Part shown: in pieces, positions 16,382 to 24,394 of the stretch
Layout of the letters: each line of letters starts with the position of its first letter
How positions within the stretch are numbered: the stretch's first letter is position 1
NCBI GenBank assembly: GCA_001673575.1
Contig: LZME01000095.1
Location: forward strand, 62,001-126,000
Direction of reading: 5' to 3'
Origin: Mycolicibacter heraklionensis
GTDB lineage: Bacteria; Actinomycetota; Actinomycetes; Mycobacteriales; Mycobacteriaceae
Length of the DNA stretch: 64,000 nucleotides
Notes under the pieces: generated by a model
Seen by the model: only the letters and a program-made list of their open reading frames with translations
Databases searched by the model: none
What the model was told of the DNA's origin: nothing
Position numbers and translations under genes: made by a program

Positions 16382-17566
16382 CTAGCCGCGGGGCAGGCCC
16401 AGCCCCTGCTGAGCGATGATGTTGCGGTGAATCTCCGAGGTGCCCCCGGCGATGGTGCCGGAGAAGCTTCGGGCATGCCGCTCGAACCAGCTGGCGAAGT
16501 AGCTGTCGAGGTTCATCGGCGCATAGGTTCCCGAATTCGCGGGGTGCACAAGGCCGTCCACCCCGGCCGCATCCAGCGCGTGACCGGAGGCGAACATCTC
16601 GGCCTCGGAGCCGAGCAACTTGAGCACCGACAGTGCGGCCACGTCCTCCTCGCCGCGCGCCGCGCGCGCCAGCGCCGCCGACCCCAGCAGGCGCAGGGCC
16701 TGATAGTCCATGACCGCCGTGGCAAACCGATCACGTTCGAGCGCACCCACGGGTTGGAAGTCGGCGATGATGTTGTCCAGCCGGTCGGCGAAACCCAGCC
16801 ACATCATGGTGCGTTCGTGGCCCAGGGATCCGTTGGCCACCCGCCAGCCACCGTGCAGCGGACCGACCAGGTTCTGCGCCGGCACCCGCACATCGGTGAA
16901 GAAGACCTCGTTGAAGTCTTGGTCGTCGATCCCGCAGATGGTGGGGAACGGACGGCGCACCACTCCCGGGGTGTCGGTGGGGATGACCAGCACACTGATG
17001 CCCTTGTGTTTGGGCGCATCGGGATCGGTGCGAACGAAGGTGAGCAGCACGTCGGCGTCGTGGGCGCCCGAGGTCCACACCTTCTGGCCGTTGACGATGA
17101 AGGCATCCCCTTCTAAGCCGTCTCGTACCGCCCTGGTCCGCAATGACGCCAGGTCCGATCCCGCGCTCGGCTCGCTCATGCCCAGCGAGGCGGTGATCTC
17201 AGCGCGCAGAATCGGCACCGCCCAGCGCTGCTTCTGCTCAGCACTGCCGAACGAAAGCAATGATGCCGCAATGATATTCACACCTTGTGGATTAAAGCTG
17301 TGATAAATACGTCGCCGGCACAGCTCCTCCAGGTGCACGAACTGCTGCAGCAGGGTGGCGTTGCGGCCACCGAACTCCGGTGGATTGCCGGGCAGCAACC
17401 AGCCGTTGTCGAACAGCAGACGCTGCCAGCGGCGCGCCCACTGCGGCATGTGCGACACCGAACGCGGCCGCTCCATGGTGTCGGCCTCGGGGGGCAGGTT
17501 GGCGTCGAGGAAGGCCGCGAACTCGGCGCGGAATTCCTCGACCTCGGGATCAAATGCGAGCTGCAA
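16382..17566 (-). CDS. Acyl-CoA dehydrogenase, alpha-like subunit (FadE family)
   Basis: A 394-aa acyl-CoA dehydrogenase. It shows ASLGMSEPSAGSDLASLRTRA (flavin/substrate region), GQKVWTSGAHDADV, and the C-terminal GTIAGGTSEIHRNIIAQ signature. I start at TTG 17566 (LQLAFDPEVEEF), which overlaps the upstream gene's end by 17 bases and has GAGGAAT before it; the longer open frame lies inside that gene. The upstream partner lacks the GGTSEI end, so the two probably form a heteromeric enzyme like ChsE1-ChsE2, dehydrogenating a CoA thioester. A close paralogue is at 38542-39714. Confidence 0.9.
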   Translation of the reverse strand: MQLAFDPEVEEFRAEFAAFLDANLPPEADTMERPRSVSHMPQWARRWQRLLFDNGWLLPGNPPEFGGRNATLLQQFVHLEELCRRRIYHSFNPQGVNIIAASLLSFGSAEQKQRWAVPILRAEITASLGMSEPSAGSDLASLRTRAVRDGLEGDAFIVNGQKVWTSGAHDADVLLTFVRTDPDAPKHKGISVLVIPTDTPGVVRRPFPTICGIDDQDFNEVFFTDVRVPAQNLVGPLHGGWRVANGSLGHERTMMWLGFADRLDNIIADFQPVGALERDRFATAVMDYQALRLLGSAALARAARGEEDVAALSVLKLLGSEAEMFASGHALDAAGVDGLVHPANSGTYAPMNLDSYFASWFERHARSFSGTIAGGTSEIHRNIIAQQGLGLPRG

Positions 17567-18557
17567 GGTATTCCTCGGCGATCGCGGCCCGGTGCTGCGC
17601 GGCACCACCCAGCATGAGCTCGCCTGCCTTGGCCCGCTTGAGTGCGAACTGGAGGTCGTTCTCCCAGGTGAATCCCATCGCACCGAACAACTGCAGCCCG
17701 TGCCGGAAGACCACCGACTGACATTCCCCGGCAGCAGCCTTGGCCATCGCGGACGCCATCCGCCGCCGCGGGTCATCGACGGCGATCGCCAGCGCGGCGA
17801 AATAGGCCAGCGCCCGGGCCCGTTCGATCGCCACGTGCATGTCGGCGGCCTTGTGCTGGACGGCCTGGAAGGAGCCGATCGGCACCCCGAACTGTTGCCG
17901 GCTGCGGACATGCTCCAAGGCCAGGTCGAGAATGCGCTGGCAGGCGCCGACCATCGTCATCGCCATTCCGCTGAGCGCGACGTGGCGGGCCCGCTCGACA
18001 TCGACGCGGATTCGGGCGCTGTCGGGCACCTCGACTCCGGCGAAGGACACGTCGCTCACATGTAGCGTCGGGTCGAAGACGGCCGACTTCCGCGTCGTCA
18101 CCGCACCGGCGTCGACCAAGAACACGCCCGCCGCGGTGACCACCGCCAGCCGATCGGCGCGATCGCCGTCCAGAACATGCAGGGCGGTTCCCGCCAGCAC
18201 CCAGCCCCCGGTGCTGCGGTGCGCGGTCACCCCGCTGAAGACCGCCGCGCCCGTGGAACCGTCCGGGTTGTGGTGTTCACCGACCAGCGGAGCGAACTGG
18301 GTCATGGTTGCCAGGAACGGCGTGGGATCCGTGGCGCGGCCCAGTTCTTCAAGGACGATCGCCAGCTCTACCGCGGTTTCCGGCTCGTGCAACTCGGTCC
18401 AGCCCAGGTCGACATACACCTTCCACAGGGAGTCGACTGCGCCGTCTGCCTCACCCTCGGCAACACTGCGCACCAGCGAGGGCGAACACTGTTTACCCAC
18501 CACATCGCGTACCGTGCCCTGCCACAGTCGCTGATCTTCGTCGAACTCCAAGAGCAT
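17550..18557 (-). CDS. Acyl-CoA dehydrogenase, beta-like subunit (FadE family)
   Basis: A 335-aa, shorter acyl-CoA dehydrogenase-like protein. It has the C-terminal domain pattern RSRQQFGVPIGSFQAVQHKAADM and GLQLFGAMGFTWENDLQFALKRA, but no GGTSEI/ERN end, as in the non-catalytic or half-active partners of mycobacterial heteromeric dehydrogenases. The ATG at 18557 (MLLEFDEDQRL) has GGGAGAGG upstream; the frame stays open further, into the promoter and past the palindrome, which argues against a longer protein. The palindrome at 18585-18599 lies 27 bp ahead of the start. It overlaps the alpha-like gene by 17 bases, typical of coupled partner subunits. Confidence 0.87.
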   Translation of the reverse strand: MLLEFDEDQRLWQGTVRDVVGKQCSPSLVRSVAEGEADGAVDSLWKVYVDLGWTELHEPETAVELAIVLEELGRATDPTPFLATMTQFAPLVGEHHNPDGSTGAAVFSGVTAHRSTGGWVLAGTALHVLDGDRADRLAVVTAAGVFLVDAGAVTTRKSAVFDPTLHVSDVSFAGVEVPDSARIRVDVERARHVALSGMAMTMVGACQRILDLALEHVRSRQQFGVPIGSFQAVQHKAADMHVAIERARALAYFAALAIAVDDPRRRMASAMAKAAAGECQSVVFRHGLQLFGAMGFTWENDLQFALKRAKAGELMLGGAAQHRAAIAEEYLAARI

Positions 18558-18584
18558 TGCAGCCACCTCTCCCAAGCGCCGGTT

Positions 18585-18599
18585 GAGAATAACATTCTC
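18585..18599. promoter_or_regulatory. Operator palindrome (perfect GAGAAT-AAC-ATTCTC)
   Basis: Perfect arms, extendable to TGAGAAT-AAC-ATTCTCA at 18584-18600. It lies 27 bp upstream of the acyl-CoA dehydrogenase pair start at 18557 and within the divergent region shared with the amidohydrolase operon at 18826. Confidence 0.8.
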
Positions 18600-18708
18600 A
18601 CTATCGGATGTAACGATCTCGCCTTGAGATGCCTTGCCATCTCCGCGCAACGCGGCAGTGATCGCCCCAATGCCCCGCCACCCGCGGCCGACGGTCGCAC
18701 GCCAGAAT

Positions 18709-18723
18709 GAGAACCTTGTTCTT
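18709..18723. promoter_or_regulatory. Operator-like palindrome (GAGAAC-CTT-GTTCTT)
   Basis: A variant copy: arms GAGAAC and GTTCTT differ from full complementarity at one position. It sits 102 bp upstream of the amidohydrolase at 18826 and on the opposite side of the divergent region from the perfect site at 18585, suggesting one site for each direction. Confidence 0.55.
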
Positions 18724-18825
18724 GCGTGCAAAGAATACAGCTATACAATGGTCCCACCGGGGGGTCGGGCGGCACGGTGGCTGCACCACAGTGCCCGGCG
18801 GGCGGTACGACGAAGGGCGGCGTTG

Positions 18826-19923
18826 ATGATCGAGCACCCGGACGGCACGCGCACGCCCGTCATCGACGCCAGTGTGCACATCTTTGCGGCGTCGAACTCC
18901 GACCTCCGCAGCTTCCTGCGGGAACCATTCAAGAGCCGGGGCTTCCCCGACTACGAGATGGACTGGTACGGCGCGCCGGGCGGCGAGTACGCGCCCGGCA
19001 CCGACGGCCCGCAGCGTCAATACCCCGGGTCGGACCCCGAGGTGGTCGCCCAACACCTGTTCACCGAACGCGGGGTCGACGTGGCCGTCTTGCACCCGAT
19101 GACCCGGGGAGTCATGCCGGACCGGCATCTGGGATCGGCGATCGCCGCGGCGCACAACGAGATCCTGGTCTCACGCTGGCTGGACCACCCTGAGTACGGC
19201 GAGCGCTTTCGGGGCACCATCCGAGTCAATCCGGACGACATCGCCGGCGCGCTGCGCGAGATCGAGCGCTGGAAGGACCATCCCCGGGTCGTGCAGATCG
19301 GCGTACCACTGCAATCCCGGGAGCTCTTCGGCAAACCGCAGTTCTGGCCGCTGTGGGAGGCAGCCATCGACGCCGGCCTACCGGTCGTGGCGCACATCGA
19401 GGTGGGTTCAGGCATCTCCGCCTCGCCAACACCGTCCGGCGTTCCCCGCACCTACGAGCAGTACGTCAGCTTCATGGCCTGCAATTACCTGTACCACCTG
19501 ATGAACATGATCGCCGAAGGTGTTTTCGAGCGGATGCCGGCGCTGAAGTTCGTGTGGGCCGACGGCGCCGCGGATCTGCTGACGCCGCTCATCTGGCGGA
19601 TGGACACCTTCGGACGGCCACACCTGGAGCAGACGCCGTGGGCACCGAAGATGCCGAGTGATTACCTGCCCGGCCACGTCTACTTCGTGCAGGGTGCCAT
19701 GGACGGCCCCGGGGATACCGATTTCGCCGGGGAATGGTTCGGCTTCACCGGCAAAGACGACATGGTGATGTACGGCTCCAGCTATCCGCACTGGCAACGC
19801 AACGAACTGGCCGTTCCGCAGTCGTTCAACGCCGAACAACGCGACAAGCTGTGCTGGCGCAACGCCGCCGGCCTCTATGGCATAGAAGTCCCTGCCGTAC
19901 CAGTCGTCGCGAGCGCACACTAG
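18826..19923 (+). CDS. Amidohydrolase-2 family protein lacking the usual catalytic Asp
   Basis: A 365-aa TIM-barrel protein related to PF04909 amidohydrolases/decarboxylases. It keeps PVIDASVHIF at the N-terminus and VVAHIE mid-protein, but where its neighbour has LLYSSDYPHW it has VMYGSSYPHW, so the metal-binding/catalytic aspartate is serine; VEHAFTW in the neighbour corresponds to WADGAADL here. ATG at 18826 is chosen because upstream in-frame codons lie in the promoter region; the ribosome site (AGGGCGG) is modest. It precedes an intact paralogue by 28 bp. It may be a non-catalytic partner of that protein, or have a different chemistry. Confidence 0.82.
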   Translation: MIEHPDGTRTPVIDASVHIFAASNSDLRSFLREPFKSRGFPDYEMDWYGAPGGEYAPGTDGPQRQYPGSDPEVVAQHLFTERGVDVAVLHPMTRGVMPDRHLGSAIAAAHNEILVSRWLDHPEYGERFRGTIRVNPDDIAGALREIERWKDHPRVVQIGVPLQSRELFGKPQFWPLWEAAIDAGLPVVAHIEVGSGISASPTPSGVPRTYEQYVSFMACNYLYHLMNMIAEGVFERMPALKFVWADGAADLLTPLIWRMDTFGRPHLEQTPWAPKMPSDYLPGHVYFVQGAMDGPGDTDFAGEWFGFTGKDDMVMYGSSYPHWQRNELAVPQSFNAEQRDKLCWRNAAGLYGIEVPAVPVVASAH

Positions 19924-19951
19924 AGAGCAGTAGGGACCGAGGGAGTTCACG

Positions 19952-21094
19952 ATGACCGTGACAGCTACCGAGCGCAAGCCGGCCGCCGAACGAATCGCCG
20001 TGCGATGCGTGGATTCGGACGTTCACCCGGTGCCGCGGCGCGGCGATCTGGTGCAGTATCTGCCCGAACCCTGGCGCAGCAAGTACTTTCTGCCCCGCCG
20101 GGTCGGCGAACAGATCTACTACGACGCCCCGGACTACGCACACGCCTACGCCATGCGCGTTGACGCGTTTCCGGCCGACGGCGAATTCCCGGGAAGCGAC
20201 CCGGAGTTGGCGTTCAAACAGCTGATCATGGAAGCCGGTGCCGACTACGCGATCCTCGAGCCCGCCGCCTACCCTGCCCGCATTCCCGAAGCACAGCAGG
20301 CGATGTCGTCCGCACTCAACGACTGGCAGGCCAACCACTGGCTCGACCCCAAGAACAACTGGCACGAGCGCTGGCGTGGCTCGATCTGCGCCGCGATCGA
20401 GGACCCGGCCGGCGCGGTCGCCGAGATCGAGAAGTGGGCCGGCCACCCCTACATGGCGCAGATCCTGATCAAAGCCGAACCACGGCCCGCCTGGGGCGAC
20501 CCCAAGTACGACCCGATCTGGGCGGCGGCCACCAAGCACGACATCACCGTGAGCTGCCACCTGTCCCGCAGCCATCACGAAGAACTGCCGATGCCGCCGG
20601 TAGGAATGCCCAGCTACAACCACGACTTCATGGTCACCTACTCGTTGCTGGCGGCGAACCAGGTGATGAGCCTGGTGTTCGACGGGGTCTTCGACCGGCA
20701 CCCGAACCTGCGCATCGTGCTCGTCGAACACGCCTTCACCTGGATCCTGCCGCTGATGTGGCGGATGGACGCCATCTACGCGGCCCGCAAGTCATGGATG
20801 GACATCAAGCGCAAGCCGAGTGAGTACGTCAAGGACCACATCAAATTCACCACCCAGCCGCTGGACTACCCCGAGGACAAGACCGAACTCTCACGGGCCC
20901 TCGAATGGATGGAGTGCGAGAAGATCCTGCTCTATTCCTCGGACTACCCGCACTGGACCTTCGACGACCCGCGCTGGCTGGTCAAACACCTACCCAAGGC
21001 GGCCCGGGAAGCGGTGATGTTCAAAAACGGATTGCAGACCTACCACCTGCCCGACACGGTCCCGGCCCTCGAGGGACAGGTGCGGGTGTTCTAG
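19952..21094 (+). CDS. Amidohydrolase-2 family (PF04909) protein
   Basis: A 380-aa TIM-barrel hydrolase or non-oxidative decarboxylase. It has CVDSDVHPVPRRG at the N-terminus (metal-ligand region), SCHLSRSHHEE mid-protein, LVEHAFTWILPLMWRMD, and LLYSSDYPHWTFDD with the catalytic Asp. Families with this layout include 2-amino-3-carboxymuconate semialdehyde decarboxylase and resorcylate decarboxylases, and similar genes recur in mycobacterial catabolic clusters. The stop at 21094 abuts the Rieske ferredoxin ATG, so they are co-translated. Reaction unknown; C-C bond hydrolysis or decarboxylation of a ring product is a reasonable guess. Confidence 0.88.
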   Translation: MTVTATERKPAAERIAVRCVDSDVHPVPRRGDLVQYLPEPWRSKYFLPRRVGEQIYYDAPDYAHAYAMRVDAFPADGEFPGSDPELAFKQLIMEAGADYAILEPAAYPARIPEAQQAMSSALNDWQANHWLDPKNNWHERWRGSICAAIEDPAGAVAEIEKWAGHPYMAQILIKAEPRPAWGDPKYDPIWAAATKHDITVSCHLSRSHHEELPMPPVGMPSYNHDFMVTYSLLAANQVMSLVFDGVFDRHPNLRIVLVEHAFTWILPLMWRMDAIYAARKSWMDIKRKPSEYVKDHIKFTTQPLDYPEDKTELSRALEWMECEKILLYSSDYPHWTFDDPRWLVKHLPKAAREAVMFKNGLQTYHLPDTVPALEGQVRVF

Positions 21095-21487
21095 ATGAGT
21101 CACGACGAGCAGCGGCCCCGGCTGGCCCAGGGCCGCGAGCACATTGTTGCCACGATCGATGAAATCCCGCCCGGCACCCACAAGCTCGTGCCGATCGGGC
21201 ATCACGGAGTCGGCGTGTACAACATCAACGGCACGTTCTACGCGATTGCGAATTTCTGCCCACATCAGGGCGGTCCGCTGTGCTCTGGCCGGCTGCGCGG
21301 GCGCACCGTCGTCGACGAGGAGAGCCCGGGCGACGCCGCCATGGTCCGCGACCTCGAATACATCTACTGCCCGTGGCATCAGTGGGGTTTCGAACTCGCC
21401 ACCGGTACTACCGCGGTCAAACCAGAGTGGAGTATCCGCACCTACCCGGTGCGGGTGGTCGGCAACGACGTCCTCGTCCAGGCCTAA
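21095..21487 (+). CDS. Rieske [2Fe-2S] ferredoxin-like protein
   Basis: A 130-aa protein with a single Rieske domain: NFCPHQGGPL supplies Cys-x-His and YCPWHQWGF supplies Cys-x2-His, with the two motifs separated by a longer insert (SGRLRGRTVVDEESPGDAA) than in standard bacterial Rieske ferredoxins. No mononuclear iron domain is present, so it is an electron carrier or accessory protein and not an oxygenase. ATG follows the preceding stop with no gap. Its position between an amidohydrolase and an alpha/beta hydrolase is unusual; it could feed a Rieske oxygenase elsewhere in the cluster. Confidence 0.9.
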   Translation: MSHDEQRPRLAQGREHIVATIDEIPPGTHKLVPIGHHGVGVYNINGTFYAIANFCPHQGGPLCSGRLRGRTVVDEESPGDAAMVRDLEYIYCPWHQWGFELATGTTAVKPEWSIRTYPVRVVGNDVLVQA

Positions 21488-21502
21488 CACACAGGAGTTT
21501 CG

Positions 21503-22369
21503 GTGGCCTCTATCGAAGTCAACGGCGGCAACGTTGTCTACGAAATCCTCGGCACCACAGGTGATCTGATCGTGCTGACGCCCGGTGGCCGGTTCTCCAA
21601 GGAGATCCCGGGACTACGCCCACTCGCCGAAGCTCTGGTCGAGGGCGGCTACCGGGTGCTGCTGTGGGACCGCCCCAACTGCGGCGCGTCCGACGTGCAG
21701 TTCTACGGCCAGTCCGAATCCCACATGCGCGCCGAGACGCTGCACGGACTGCTCACCGCCCTTCAGACCGGGCCGGTCATCCTAGCCGGCGGCTCAGGCG
21801 GCGCGCGGGACTCGATCCTGACCACCATGCTTTATCCGGAGTTGGTCACCAAGCTGGCGTTGTGGAACATCGTGGGCGGCATCTACGGCACCTTCGTACT
21901 CGGGTCCTACTACGTGGTGCCCAGCATCCTGGCCGCGCGTGGCGGCGGGCCCGCGGCCCTGCTGGGCATCCGCGAGTGGCAGGAGCGGATCGAGGAGAAC
22001 CCGAACAACAAGCAACGACTGCTCGACCTGGACGGCGATGCGTTCCTCAAGGTGATGCTGCGCTGGCTGGGCGCATTCGTCTCCAAGCCGGGCCAGACGA
22101 TTCCGGGCGTAGACGACGAGATGTTCGACCGAATCACGGTTCCCACGCTGATCATCCGCGGCGGCGAGAACGATTGGGACCATCCCAAGCGCACGTCACT
22201 GGAGGTCAACTGCCTGATCAAGGGATCCGAGCTGATCGATCCACCGTGGCCTGAAGACGCCTGGGAGCGGGCCGCTGAAGATCGGGCATCAGGAAAAGTC
22301 AGTCACTTCAACATGTTCGACACCTGGGTGCAGGCGGCCCCGGCGATCCTGGAATTCCTGGGCCGCTGA
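21503..22369 (+). CDS. Alpha/beta-fold hydrolase
   Basis: A 288-aa alpha/beta hydrolase. It has TPGGRF (oxyanion region), the order-defining LLWDRPNCGAS, a nucleophile elbow GGSGGAR near residue 97, and IRGGENDWDHP supplying the acidic residue. The closing His is probably in the KVSHFNMFD segment near 272. GTG at 21503 has CAGGAG seven bases upstream. Relatives hydrolyse C-C bonds of ring-cleavage products, esters or lactones. It is the last gene of the amidohydrolase operon and ends 5 bp from the convergent gene at 22375. Confidence 0.88.
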   Translation: MASIEVNGGNVVYEILGTTGDLIVLTPGGRFSKEIPGLRPLAEALVEGGYRVLLWDRPNCGASDVQFYGQSESHMRAETLHGLLTALQTGPVILAGGSGGARDSILTTMLYPELVTKLALWNIVGGIYGTFVLGSYYVVPSILAARGGGPAALLGIREWQERIEENPNNKQRLLDLDGDAFLKVMLRWLGAFVSKPGQTIPGVDDEMFDRITVPTLIIRGGENDWDHPKRTSLEVNCLIKGSELIDPPWPEDAWERAAEDRASGKVSHFNMFDTWVQAAPAILEFLGR

Positions 22370-22374
22370 TGACT

Positions 22375-22845
22375 TCAGCGGGTGTGGATATGAACCTCAC
22401 AGTTCAGCGACGCCTCCAGCGCAGTGTGGATCCGACTTTCGCCGACCCGCTGCAGATCCGGCTCCGCCAAGGTCACGTGCACGATGTCGAGACCATCGGG
22501 CCCCGATGTGCGAGCGATATCACCGGACAGTCCCAGCCCGGCCAGCACCCCGTGCACGTCGTCATCGGTGCCTCTGCTCAGATAGGTCACCACGCCCGGT
22601 GTCGGCAGCGTGTCGAATGCTTTGGCGCACAGCTGTATACCGACATCAATGACGTCCTGTTCGGCTCCGGTGACGAGCAACCGTACGTGGCGCCGGCCCA
22701 CCGGCATAGCCGCAATGTCGGCATCGACCACGTCGACACCGGCTTGGCCGGCCAGCTCTCGCAGCGTTGCCATCCCCGCCGCCAGATGCTCGGGCATCAG
22801 TTTCCCGGCCGGGTCGACGTCGAGTCGCACCACCGCTGTTCTCAC
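22375..22845 (-). CDS. Conserved hypothetical protein
   Basis: A 156-aa protein read on the minus strand (RTAVVRLDVDPAGKLMPEHL...). It shows alternating beta/helix patterns (VRLDVDP, DVVDADI, RHVRLLVTG, GLDIVHVTL), no signal peptide, no transmembrane helix and one obvious cysteine in each half. The plus strand is also open here, but the minus frame gives better mycobacterial codon use and fills a convergent/divergent slot. I choose GTG 22845; upstream candidates run into the NuoF-like gene's leader and the ribosome site is weak. I do not recognise a family. Confidence 0.55.
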   Translation of the reverse strand: MRTAVVRLDVDPAGKLMPEHLAAGMATLRELAGQAGVDVVDADIAAMPVGRRHVRLLVTGAEQDVIDVGIQLCAKAFDTLPTPGVVTYLSRGTDDDVHGVLAGLGLSGDIARTSGPDGLDIVHVTLAEPDLQRVGESRIHTALEASLNCEVHIHTR

Positions 22846-22874
22846 GTCCGCGAGCCTAGCCAAAAGAGGTTTCA

Positions 22875-24188
22875 ATGACGACCGACAGCACGGTGACACC
22901 GGACGCCAAAGCGTTCACCGTGGCCGCCTGGCCGAGTTGCCCGCCACGGCTGCTTCGCATGCAGTCCGGCGTCGAGGACTGGGCGGAATACCTGTCCGGC
23001 GGAGGCTACCAACCGCTGCCGAACCCGGACGAGTTTCTCTCCGAGGTGGAGCGCAGCGGCCTGCTCGGCCGCGGCGGCGCGGCATTCCCGCTCGGAGTCA
23101 AGCTGCGTTCGGTTCGCGAGCGAGGCCGCCACGACCGCGACACTGTGGTGGTGGCCAATGGCGAAGAGGGCGAACCAGCTTCGGTCAAGGACCGGTGGCT
23201 GCTGCGCAACCGCCCGCATCTGGTGCTGGACGGGTTGCGGCTGGCCGCCGCGACGGTGGCGGCATGCCGCGCCTACGTTTACGTCTCCGATGCATCGGCA
23301 GCCCGTAGCATCGAGAACGCATTGACCGAGATCGGCCCGGAGGCCCTTGGCGGGCTGTCGATCAGTGTTTTCACTGTCGAGGCCGGCTACGTGGCCGGCG
23401 AGGAGACCGCGGCGGTGCGGGCCATCAACGGCGGCCCGGCCAAACCGACGGACAAACCACCCCGCCCCTACCAACAGGGCATCGGTGCGCGCCCGACCTT
23501 GGTCTCCAATGTCGAGACACTGGCGAATCTTCCTTATCTGCAACGACATGGCGCGGACGCCTTTCGCACGTACGGGACCGCGTTGTCGCCGGGAACCTTC
23601 CTGGCCACGGTGAGCGGCGGCGGGCGACCTGCCGTGCTCTACGAGCTACCGCATGGCCTCACGATCGCAGAGTTGCTGAGCGCGCACGGGATTGCGGCCG
23701 AGCAGGTCCGTGGTGTGCTGATGGGTGGCTACTTCGCCGGTCTGCTCAACCGCGAAGCGCTGCAGGCCACCCTCGACCACGAGTCGCTGCGCGCGAGCGG
23801 CAGCGGTTTGGGCTGCGGTGCGATCTCCGTCCTCACCGACGACTGCCCGGTCGCGGTGGCGGCCGCGGTGTTGGCTTACTTCGGCAGGGAGAACGCCGGG
23901 CAGTGTGGGTCGTGCTTCAACGGCACCGTGGCTATGGCGGCGGTCGCCGAAGCCCTGCGGGACGGAGTCGCGACCGCCGAAGACGTGCAGCGGCTGCAGC
24001 GGTGGGCCGGTGTGCTGCCCGGGCGCGGCGCCTGCGGCACGCTGGACGGCGCCACCAACGTTGCCGCCAGCCTGCTGACCCGGTTTCCGGACTTGGTGGC
24101 GCGCCACCTCGACGGCGCCTGCGACGCCTGCCGCGGCGGTGCCTTCCGCGCGATGCGTCCCTACCAGGTCGAGGAGGTGACGACATGA
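22875..24188 (+). CDS. Stand-alone NuoF-like NADH:acceptor flavoprotein
   Basis: A 437-aa protein homologous to NADH-quinone oxidoreductase subunit F. It has GLLGRGGAAFPLGVK (FMN/NADH loop), VVANGEEGEPAS, the SLBB-like middle (LVSNVETLANLPYL), and a C-terminal iron-sulphur region with CGSC and GRGACG cysteines. No other complex I gene is nearby. Its stop overlaps the next ferredoxin ATG (ATGA), so I infer it reduces that ferredoxin with NADH for P450 or Rieske enzymes. ATG 22875 follows AGAGG. An alternative is a hydrogenase- or formate-dehydrogenase-type diaphorase, but no such partner genes are present. Confidence 0.88.
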   Translation: MTTDSTVTPDAKAFTVAAWPSCPPRLLRMQSGVEDWAEYLSGGGYQPLPNPDEFLSEVERSGLLGRGGAAFPLGVKLRSVRERGRHDRDTVVVANGEEGEPASVKDRWLLRNRPHLVLDGLRLAAATVAACRAYVYVSDASAARSIENALTEIGPEALGGLSISVFTVEAGYVAGEETAAVRAINGGPAKPTDKPPRPYQQGIGARPTLVSNVETLANLPYLQRHGADAFRTYGTALSPGTFLATVSGGGRPAVLYELPHGLTIAELLSAHGIAAEQVRGVLMGGYFAGLLNREALQATLDHESLRASGSGLGCGAISVLTDDCPVAVAAAVLAYFGRENAGQCGSCFNGTVAMAAVAEALRDGVATAEDVQRLQRWAGVLPGRGACGTLDGATNVAASLLTRFPDLVARHLDGACDACRGGAFRAMRPYQVEEVTT

Positions 24189-24394
24189 AGATCCGCCTGG
24201 ACCGCACGCTGTGCGACGGGTTCGGCTATTGCGCCAAACACGCACCCAAACATTTTTCCCTGGACGACTGGGGATATGCATCCCTGACGGGCGACGGGTC
24301 GGTGGAGAAGGCCGACGAGCACGACGTCATGCGCGCTCTGCTGGATTGCCCGGTGCACGCCATCATCGAGATCACCGAGGAGGACGACCTGTGA
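24185..24394 (+). CDS. Small ferredoxin
   Basis: A 69-aa ferredoxin (MKIRLDRTLCDGFGYCAKHAPKHF) with cysteines at about 10 and 16 and a CPVHA near residue 55, the C-x5-C...CP pattern of P450-type [3Fe-4S] or related ferredoxins. Start overlaps the NuoF-like stop as ATGA and its stop overlaps the next GTG as GTGA, so three proteins are translationally chained. It most likely takes electrons from the NuoF-like flavoprotein. Which oxygenase it serves is not shown; the P450 at 27865 has its own ferredoxin downstream. Confidence 0.9.
   Translation: MKIRLDRTLCDGFGYCAKHAPKHFSLDDWGYASLTGDGSVEKADEHDVMRALLDCPVHAIIEITEEDDL

Noticed and set aside
18709..18723. KstR-type operator (cholesterol regulon)
   Set aside because: AAC and GTT are present, but the spacer is three bases, not two, and the rest fits the local GAGAAT-N3-ATTCTC motif better; I do not call this a KstR site.
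22369..22878. A 169-residue open frame on the plus strand between the alpha/beta hydrolase and the NuoF-like gene
   Set aside because: It starts inside the hydrolase stop with no ribosome site; the minus frame (22375-22845) has better codon use and a Val/Asp/Leu-rich foldable sequence.
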